DNA from: Dryomyza anilis
Lineage: Eukaryota > Arthropoda > Insecta > Diptera > Dryomyzidae
Assembly: GCA_951804985.1 (NCBI GenBank)
Contig: OX638135.1
Location: forward strand, 34,195,116 to 34,259,115
DNA: 64,000 nt
Direction: 5' to 3'
The notes beneath the pieces were generated by a model. The model worked only from the letters and a program-made list of their open reading frames with translations. It did not search any database and had not been told where the DNA came from. The position numbers and the translations under genes are program-made. This document shows positions 57,288-64,000 of this stretch, piece after piece; the first letter of the stretch is position 1, and the number at the start of each line of letters is the position of its first letter.

Positions 57288-57589
57288 TTTTGATAATCCT
57301 AACTATCATATTTACACCTACTTTAAAATTTCCCATGTGATCTAACCTTCCCAACTGGTTAATAAATATGTCTAATAACCTACCCAAAATTAGCTAAAAG
57401 TGATATATTATAGTTCCTCTTCTTTTGGTATTAAAAAGGGTTATTTTCGTACAAAAAGTCAACTTAATCGACTTTTACTAGTGAAATAATCGATTATTCG
57501 AAAAATCGACTTTTAGACATTTTGAAAAAGTCGAAAAGTCGACTTCTGGGTTCGAATTTAGAACTCTAGTTTTTTTTGCAGCAGCAACA

Positions 57590-57660
57590 GCAGGTTATTG
57601 TATTGTGTCCAAAATCATACTGAAGAAGCGGCACTTGGTACATTACCAATGCAAACAATG
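57590..57660 (+). other. Exon-like segment
   Basis: 71 bp between a strong acceptor (CTAGTTTTTTTTGCAG) and a consensus donor (GTAAGTAG). Open in two frames. No recognised product and no neighbouring exon; it may be a fragment of a captured or decayed gene. Confidence 0.25.
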
Positions 57661-58612
57661 TAAGTAGTTACATTTGACTAACAAGTTATTGTTTTTGATA
57701 AAGTTTTCTTTTATTAATTTTTATTTGGATTTTTAATAAATATTTCTTCTATTTTTTTTCTTAACCTTGAAAATCCTGATTTTAGTATATAAATCGCCAT
57801 AATTTCGGATTGGATTGAGATACATCAATAAAAACTGGTATATACTCATATGTCTTAAGTACAAACCGTCTTACAAAAAATGAGCGGTTATTGTCAACTG
57901 CCACGCCTATCTGCCATAACATTTATAGTAAATACGCTAAAACTCTGTAGATATAAGAGGTATATTATTGAAATTTTGTCCAACATAATATAATATAAAA
58001 ACAAAACGTTTTAATAAAAATTGTGGTGATCGGCTTACTTCGACGCCTACCTGCCAAAAAACATGACATATAAAGTGATACAATATGTATTTAATTTGGT
58101 CTCTATGAAAAGAAGAAGAACATGGTATACTATATGTCTATAATGGTCATCATCATATCTCGGCTTACTTACAGTACCGGAGTTATGACCAATGATATGT
58201 CGAATTTATATGGTAGGTAGGCGTTGTAGTAGACCGATCACAATTTAGTTTCGTATAATTATTGATCCATACAAAAAACTAAATCATCAAAAATTTCATC
58301 GCCTTGGACAAAATGATGACAAACATGATGTTGGACAAAATTTCAATAATATACCTCTTATATCTTCAGAGTTATAGCGTATTTACTATAAATGTTATAG
58401 GGCAGCTAGGCGTGGCAGTTGACAAAAACCGTCCATTTTTTGTAACACGGTTTGTACTTAAGACATATGAGTATATACCAGTTTTTATTGAAGTACCTCA
58501 AACCAATTCGAAACTCCAAATCAAAGTGGAATGATATTTTTTCAATTTCAAGAATTTATGTAAATTTTTCAGAATTTTAAAAAGAAGTTTTTGGATGCTG
58601 TGGTACAAAACA

Positions 58613-58834
<222 letters not shown>

Positions 58835-59205
58835 AAATGATTTTCAGCTTTATGTGTTTAAATTTCCCTTACAAATATTTTGATTTTATGATAAAATATA
58901 CAATCTATGTATAAATATGTAAAGTAAAGTCTTAAAAAATTAAAAAATTATGTTCATGTCTATATCTTTAAAACTAAACAAGATATTTTCTTAACTGAGC
59001 TGATTTTCTTTAGATCTCTTTGTAAGTTTTTATTGAACAAAATGGGATAAATTTTGTATTTTCTACAATTTTTCAAAGATTTTTCATGAAAAAATCTCAA
59101 GTTTACTAAATTCTCACAATGCAACACTTTTTAAATTTATAAAATCGGTTGAGTGGTTCCGAAAATAATGAATTTCACCCGATTTAAGAGCGTTTGGGCA
59201 CACTG

Positions 59206-59741
59206 TGCATCTTACCATTTTAACCATTTTAAATTTTTGTACTCTATCAAACACGTCATTCATATGCGCTTCAAGCTTATTTACTTTTCCATTAAGTGTG
59301 TTAGAAACTTCTAGAAGCTGCTTCGGATGTTTTGAAGTTGTCCAGAGTTATCTGAAGTTTCTGCTCTTTTGTATTGGAACTTTGTAGCACTTTTGCCTCA
59401 AATCGATTTGAATTTTCCTGAAGTTACTGCTCTGCTCTTTGGTTGGAATTTTCTAGAAGTTCGTGCTTCATGTCTATTTTGAGCTGATTGGAAATTTATT
59501 TTTTTTCTAACTGCGAGTAACTGGCTTATATCAAATGCTTGGGACTGCACTTTTCCTTCTGTATCCAGACTTTTCGTTGACGGTGCTGCAGCTTCCACTT
59601 CAAAATCGTGTTTATTAATGCGGACTTAAAATTCCTCAAATATGCGCTTTTGCAGCTCTATTTCGTACCAGAAGTTTGAAGATCACGATTCGCCAGCTCC
59701 TTCTTTAGCTGGTCGACTTTAAGTTGTTTAACATTAACCAT
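59206..59741 (-). pseudogene. G2 Gag, N-terminal half with SAP-like start
   Basis: Starts at ATG 59741: MVNVKQLKVDQLKKELANRD then LQTSGTK, a SAP-like helix pair found at the N terminus of some gypsy Gag proteins. After a stop at about 59660 a shifted frame gives STKSLDTEGKVQSQAFDISQ, and further on EVSNTLNGKVNKLEAHMNDV with FDRVQKFK, a coiled-coil-like stretch. Interrupted at 59206 by the 8-kb segment and continued at 51179. Confidence 0.75.
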
Positions 59742-59754
59742 TATGTATTACAAT

Positions 59755-59770
59755 CCCTCTTCCGACACCA
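59755..59770 (-). other. Primer-binding site of G2
   Basis: TGGTGTCGGAAGAGGG on the minus strand, one base after the LTR end and just before the Gag start. It resembles sites complementary to a leucine-type tRNA; tRNA identity not established. Confidence 0.6.
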
Positions 59771-59771
59771 G

Positions 59772-59988
59772 TGTTACGAAAATACAGTCTACGGAAAACA
59801 AAGTCCTATCTGTGGATTGTGTACAAAAGAAAAACACTCTTATGTTTGGTTTAAAATGTAGCAATTAACTTTACCTAAACAATTTTACTAATAACAAATT
59901 CTAACACCTGCTGCATGTCCACTATTTAACTTGACACTGTTCTCACACATGATGGACTCAACCACTTTCCAATCACCGGATTACTTCT
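59772..59988 (-). repeat. G2 5' LTR, R-U5 part
   Basis: Plus strand TGTTACGAAAATACAGTCTA. Matches the second half of the 22695-23226 LTR. Truncated at CCAATCACCGG, so U3 with the promoter is missing. Confidence 0.85.
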
Positions 59989-61186
59989 TGTCAATAATTT
60001 AAAAATACAGGGTGTTTAAAAAATGACGCATACAATTTTTTTAAAAATTATATAACTTTGAATTATGTATCGTATAGCGTCAAGTTTGGTCTCATTTTGG
60101 AGGTAATTTTCTTTATTACCCTATAGATATTTAATATATTTTTAATTAGCATGTAACTATTATAAGCAATTAAAAGGACATTTTACTAAATGAGAGGTAT
60201 TTTTTTTTAAATAAGACTAATTTTCATCGTTAAATTCTATATAAAAAACATTCTTTTGTTCAGTAGTCACTTGTGCACATCTATATGAACAGAATTTTTT
60301 GTTCAAACGAATGTGCGTCTAAGCTGCTTTTTTATGTGTTTTGGCTATATCATCGTTTTGATTTGTCAGTATACGAAATACATAAGTACAATATTGATAA
60401 GAAAACATCAATTTATTAATTTTTAATCTTTAAAAATCTGATCCAATTTGTTTTAATTTTTAAATCTATATAATAAGTGCGTTAATATTCGCGAATTTTG
60501 TTAAATTAAAAAGAAATAAAATTTTTATTTTTAAAAAAATTATTATAAACCAATATCCTCTAGTTTATAGTGGAAATATGTCCATGGCAATTATAAATGC
60601 ATTTTTTACAGGTTGTATCAATACACAAAAAAAAACCATTATTGTTAGTCAAACTATTTTTAAGTTTTGGATATAATAACCGACTTAGTAATGTGAGAAC
60701 CGAATAATCTTGGTAGGCAATGAGTTGGTTGTGGCAACATATATATTTTTAATGGCTTATTTCTAATTTTACTGATAAATCAGAACCAAAGACTATAAGA
60801 CGTGCGACTTCGTATTATTCAACATAGTAAATTCCAGTTTTTTATGATATTTTTTGGTACACGGATTGTGTACATGAACTCTGTCGCATCTCTGCTTGCA
60901 TTGTTGTTGTTTCACCGTGTACAATTTTCGACAACACAAAACAGCTGTTTGTTAATTCAGATGCTGAAAAATTTGTGAAATTTGCTAAAATTTACACATT
61001 TTTAGCAACCGGACTACTCAAATGCAGAAATTTTGAGTTACAGGTAATGAGTCTTAAAATTAGCACTAATTTTTTAAAACTATGCCTAAAATTCATAGTC
61101 TAAGGGAAAAGTGAAAAAATTATTAACATTTTCTCAAAAAATTTTAAAATTACGAGAAAAAAAATAGCAATTTGGTGAATAAAACC

Positions 61187-61224
61187 AGCGTGCCCCCCTT
61201 TTCATTAGTGAAGGGGGGCACGCT
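61187..61224. repeat. Perfect 14-bp hairpin
   Basis: AGCGTGCCCCCCTT, 10-base loop, AAGGGGGGCACGCT. Highly GC-rich against the AT-rich background and directly adjacent to a small inverted-repeat element. Confidence 0.9.
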
Positions 61225-61228
61225 GTAT

Positions 61229-61408
61229 AGTTTCGCTAATCCGACAATTATATTTAAAGTTTTTTATAAAACAAAACATTACATCACAAAAAACATTGTA
61301 ATCTTTCAGTAAGCTTTTTATAAGATGAAATATGCAATGTTTTGTTTTAAAATAAACTTGCGAAATGTTTACAAAACGTTGCAAAATAATTGTCGGATTA
61401 GCGAAACT
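61229..61408. repeat. Small inverted-repeat (MITE-like) element
   Basis: 180 bp with perfect 23-bp inverted ends, AGTTTCGCTAATCCGACAAT plus TAT and its complement. No coding capacity; no clear target duplication. The interior shares the word ACAAAACGTT/AAAACATT-type sequences with its surroundings. Confidence 0.75.
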
Positions 61409-61648
61409 GGACATTGGTTGTAAGCTTACATTGGAAGCTTATGTGTAATATTGGACAGTAAGTTATATGCAATAATATTGTTAGCTTAATATAAAACGTT
61501 TTGTAATGAATTTGTAAGCTTATTACAAATAGTTTTGTAATAATTTTTGTAATAATTTTTGTAATAATTTTTAACACACCAATAGCAATTTGTTAGCGAA
61601 TTAAAATTTAATCTTGGAAATCTGATTCATCGGACGAATCAGATGTTC

Positions 61649-61831
61649 CTAAGGATGGTGTGTGCATCCACATCTAAGATCATTCGGAGAAATATTATAA
61701 TTTTCAACCCCATCAAATATGTGATGTTGACTGTCATTGCCCACTGAATATCCCCGAAAATTTTGGGACATGAATAAATTAACAATTTCTTCGATTTGCG
61801 TTTTATTTGATTGTTTACGTTTCAAAGACAT
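61649..61831 (-). CDS. Hypothetical short protein A of the 60008-62883 element
   Basis: 60 codons from ATG 61831: MSLKRKQSNKTQIEEIVNLF then MSQNFRGYSVGNDSQHH and NISPNDLRCGC. A basic N terminus leads into a possible short helix. Downstream in another frame lies TSDSSDESDFQD and a stop (about 61662-61605), an acidic Ser-rich tail that could be the true C terminus if a frameshift or splice is involved. Its first 20 residues match those of protein B at 9 positions without gaps. Function unknown. Confidence 0.35.
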   Translation of the reverse strand: MSLKRKQSNKTQIEEIVNLFMSQNFRGYSVGNDSQHHIFDGVENYNISPNDLRCGCTHHP

Positions 61832-62177
61832 TATTTAATTATTATTTATACGTACACTATGTTTTGCTCCTAATGTAAGAAATATGCCCAAAATTTGCAC
61901 ACAATCTTAACACAATTGTCTTTTCTTCGATGTTGACATTTAATTTGTTTTGCGTTTTACGTTGCCGTTAGTAAAAATACATTTTACAAACACTTGTTTT
62001 ATAATTGCGTTTCTTTTTGTTAATAAGCTTATTACAATAATAAAGTAAGTAATTTGAAAACATTTACGAAATGGTTGTGAAATTTTTTATTAGTAAGCTT
62101 ATTCAGAAATCTGAGTCTGCAAACCTTTACAAAAATGTTTATTGGGATGATGAAGCCAAAACCATAGTTGCCAGTAC

Positions 62178-62272
62178 CGTGGGAAATTTCCCAATTGTGG
62201 GAATTTTTAGTCGCTGTGGGAATGGTTATTCCCATGGGAATTTATAATGGCTGTGGGAATTTTTTTCCCACA
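62178..62272. promoter_or_regulatory. Cluster of five YGTGRGAA octamers
   Basis: CGTGGGAA at 62178-62185, TGTGGGAA at 62196-62203, 62215-62222 and 62252-62259, and TTCCCACA (minus) at 62265-62272. YGTGRGAA is the binding consensus of Su(H)/CSL, the Notch pathway factor. The words may instead be units of a degenerate local repeat, and nothing shows they are functional. Confidence 0.35.
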
Positions 62273-62444
62273 GTTTTTTTTTATGTAACTCAATTTAAGA
62301 ACACACTAAATGTAAATTTAATGCTATTAACATTTCGAACGCACCGATTTGCAAAGTGAAAATAGGATCAGTGAAGGCATTAATTCAAAAATAAGTCCGT
62401 GCCTATTTTAAAATAATAGAAAGTGTTTGTTGTTTAAGGTAAAA

Positions 62445-62759
62445 ATGAGTGGACGTAGAAAGCTTCCCAAGACTCCACAACCTGAAGACATTTCAAGATT
62501 ATTTAAGAAGTCGTGGTAAGTGGTTGTTTACTTTTTAATAAATAAAAATGAAGAAATTTAACCCTAAGCTAAAAAAAAAGAATTGTGGAAAAATAAAAGA
62601 AACATGTATTTGTGTTTCAACATCAAAATAAGCACAAGTTGCAACAAAAATATTGCTGTTGCAGAATCTTTGGCAACAGCACTAGCTGCATTAGCACTTT
62701 TAGAACTAACAGATATCCATTATAATGAAGACAGTTCATCCGACAGCAGTAAATTTTAA
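62445..62759 (+). CDS. Hypothetical short protein B, possibly two exons
   Basis: Exon-like piece 1 (62445-62515): MSGRRKLPKTPQPEDISRLF then KKSW, ending at a GTAAGT donor. Candidate piece 2 (62665-62759) follows TTGCTGTTGCAG and encodes ESLATALAALALLELTDIHY and NEDSSSDSSKF, an acidic Ser-rich end. The phases of these exact sites do not match (joining would create a stop), so either other sites are used or the copy is decayed. The N terminus resembles protein A (M-S-x-x-R-K...E-x-I-x-x-L-F). Confidence 0.35.
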
Positions 62760-62885
62760 TAATTTCGACTCGTTGTTGGCTCGTCTCTGTTGAAAAACCA
62801 TTGAAAAAAAACTTTTGTAGCGCTCTTATTGAATAATTTTTAAAAGAGTCTATGCGTCATATTTTCATTTTTTTAACATCCTGTA

Positions 62886-64000
62886 TTTTCAAACCTATTG
62901 ACAAAAAGTAAAATGGGCTTATTTTCAATAAACAATCCACAAAAAAAATCCAGAGTGCAACTGAATATTGTTGACGAAATCCGTTCGATTTGAAAAACAA
63001 TGAATATGAAAAATAAAAAAATTGGAATAATCCACTTTCCCCAGGATTTTTCAAGAGGTCCGAAAGTGATCTGTTTTGAAAACGAATGGTTGTACTGCAA
63101 AAAAATGTGCAATTCATTGAATTGTTGGAATTTAATTTATTAGGCATTTGCTTTGTATTTCTTTAGCTATCTTTAAAAGTTCGCTTCTCGGCTTTCTTCT
63201 GCAATTCGGATCTTATCTCTGGTGAAGTTGCTTTGCTTTTTTGCTTTTTATTGGCGATTGAAGTTTTTTCTTGGCTAAACAATTAAATAATTCTTATAAC
63301 ACATTATTTTCATTTAAATTACAACAAAGAATGCTTAAATTCCACTTCCCACTTTACCCTAGAAAATGTCCTAAAATTACAATTTTCCACATTACCCCAC
63401 GTCTCCATTTTACCCTAGGCTCCAGTACTCATAATTTTGTATATCATATAATTTTTATCTATTACATATGACACCCTAAAAGCAAAAATGAAACAAAATT
63501 TTAGTTCAAATAAAAATATTTAAAATTTTTGTGAGAGCAAAAACGAAATATATCAAGTGATCGAAGTAAAACAAAGCATAAATAAATTTGAATACTTAAA
63601 ATAAATAAAATAAAGTCAGAGCAAAAATAACATAAAGTTTTATCTCGTTTTTGCCTTCACTTTTTTTATGTTTTGAAATTACTCTGAGTTTGAATTAATT
63701 TGGATTATAGTATAGGTAGTAATATTGTAGTTCATGGCGTATTTTATGTACACAGCGTCACTTGGTTGAGCCACTAGGATCCATTGACAGAATAGAGCTG
63801 TTTGCAGAATTCAAACTACTTAGTCAATTGGTAAATTAACCGAAGTAATTCCCAAGCCACGTTGGGAAGAAGAGTACGATTAAAAGTGAATACTCGTTAT
63901 AGATTTGAAACACGTTGGTCGTGAACGAGAGTGAAGGAAGGTGAAGCCAGCAACATCTTCTCTGTTATTCATATTCATAAATAATCAAGATCAAATTTTG
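62886..64000. other. AT-rich DNA, nothing recognised
   Basis: No credible gene, RNA or repeat. Short pyrimidine-rich stretch with repeated CACTTTACCCTAG and CATTTTACCCTAGG near 63348-63420. The last 250 bp are somewhat GC-richer but without a recognisable frame. Confidence 0.5.

Larger units (their letters stand above)
55473..57742. mobile_element. 2.27-kb insertion with 10-bp target duplication in fold-back X
   Basis: TTTCTTCTAT occurs on both sides (55463-55472 and 57743-57752), and the X arm at 26566 shows the uninterrupted form. The inserted block contains a Helentron-like scrap (55690-55950), the second copy of the 54745 duplication, a full TACCCTACA repeat (56648-57290) and unidentified DNA. 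No clear terminal inverted repeats. Confidence 0.65.
55350..58612. repeat. Fold-back element X, split by an insertion
   Basis: The outer ends GTTGTTTTGCACCACAGCAT (plus) and GTTGTTTTGTACCACAGCAT (minus, at the right edge) mark inverted arms. The left arm is 55350-55472 plus 57743-58085; the right arm is 58190-58612. Shared words include CATTCCACTTTGAT, ACTGGTATATACTCATATG and TTATAGTAAATACGCTA. No coding potential. Related arms occur at 26500-26990, 29555-30060 and 35765-36050. Confidence 0.7.
60008..62883. mobile_element. Unclassified 2.9-kb element with inverted ends
   Basis: The left end is CAGGGTGTTTAAAAAATGAC followed by GCATA; the right end in reverse complement is CAGGATGTTAAAAAAATGA with a 7-base insertion and then GACGCATA. 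Both are followed by TTTTTAAAAATTAT. TA flanks each end (60006-60007 and 62884-62885). The interior holds a 14-bp hairpin, a small inverted-repeat element, two short divergent frames and a cluster of GTGGGAA words. No transposase is recognised, so family is unknown. Confidence 0.65.

Noticed and set aside
62182..62193. A perfect Rel/NF-kappaB palindrome GGGAAATTTCCC
   Set aside because: It overlaps the first of a run of GTGGGAA words in a locally repetitive stretch, so a specific immune-type enhancer cannot be inferred.
62857..63147. 96-codon and 79-codon minus-strand frames near 63 kb
   Set aside because: AT-rich composition, Phe/Lys/Ser-rich translation and no motif. The first runs over the element boundary at 62883.

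Overview
The window looks like intergenic, transposon-saturated DNA (perhaps pericentromeric or otherwise repeat-rich) from a higher dipteran fly. It is very AT-rich, has long (TA)n tracts, and contains the mix of elements usual in such flies: LOA-type non-LTR elements with an RNase H domain, several Ty3/gypsy elements, a Ty1/copia remnant, Tc1/mariner transposons, Helentron/DINE-like repeats with (GTCT)n heads, and a tRNA-derived SINE. I recognise no intact host gene. Nearly every protein-like stretch is a broken transposon gene. The species cannot be fixed from the sequence alone.

Layout. 1-18369 is one large imperfect palindrome. The left arm (1-8156) and right arm (11581-18369) are near-identical inverted copies around a LOA-like LINE (minus strand, 11525 to 7733) with broken ORF1 and ORF2. 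The arms carry head-to-tail Helentron-like units, 15-bp minisatellites, the displaced 3' end of the LINE, and AT-rich DNA. They differ by a SINE found only in the right arm and a 1.67-kb block found only in the left arm. 18373-19963 is a broken Tc1 element. 20387-20662 is a second SINE. 22037-23900 holds two copies of a spliced, DUF4806-like gene fragment around a solo gypsy LTR. 24056-24780 is a mariner-superfamily remnant. 25033-26375 is a nearly complete Tc1 element. 26384-30374 is a set of nested palindromes. 30817-31920 and 34237-35227 are non-autonomous DNA elements with clean target duplications; the second sits in a gag-like reading frame preceded by a primer-binding-like site.

36610-39490 is a decayed copia element on the plus strand. 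It abuts a second LOA-like LINE copy (39505-46269) that is itself split by a 2.7-kb Mag-like gypsy element (41494-44210) with a 5-bp target duplication. 46412-49425 is a minus-strand gypsy element (gag, RT, integrase). A related minus-strand gypsy element occupies 49440-51179 and 59206-59988. It carries a 399-bp solo LTR in pol, and its gag is split by an 8-kb segment (51180-59205) bounded by about 380-bp terminal inverted repeats. That segment is itself full of further insertions, including an LTR-like direct-repeat pair, a GC-rich minisatellite, and a 2.27-kb insertion with a 10-bp target duplication. 60008-62883 is a 2.9-kb element with matching ends that match no family I can name. It carries two short, divergently placed, mutually similar reading frames. 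62886-64000 shows nothing I can identify.

How it fits together: the window is a stratigraphy of insertions within insertions. The clearest relative ages are Mag-like gypsy after LINE copy 2, solo LTR after gypsy G2, SINE after the formation of the big palindrome, and hAT-like element after the gag-like frame. The best candidates for something undescribed are the 18-kb palindrome, the 60008-62883 element, and the duplicated DUF4806-like exons.
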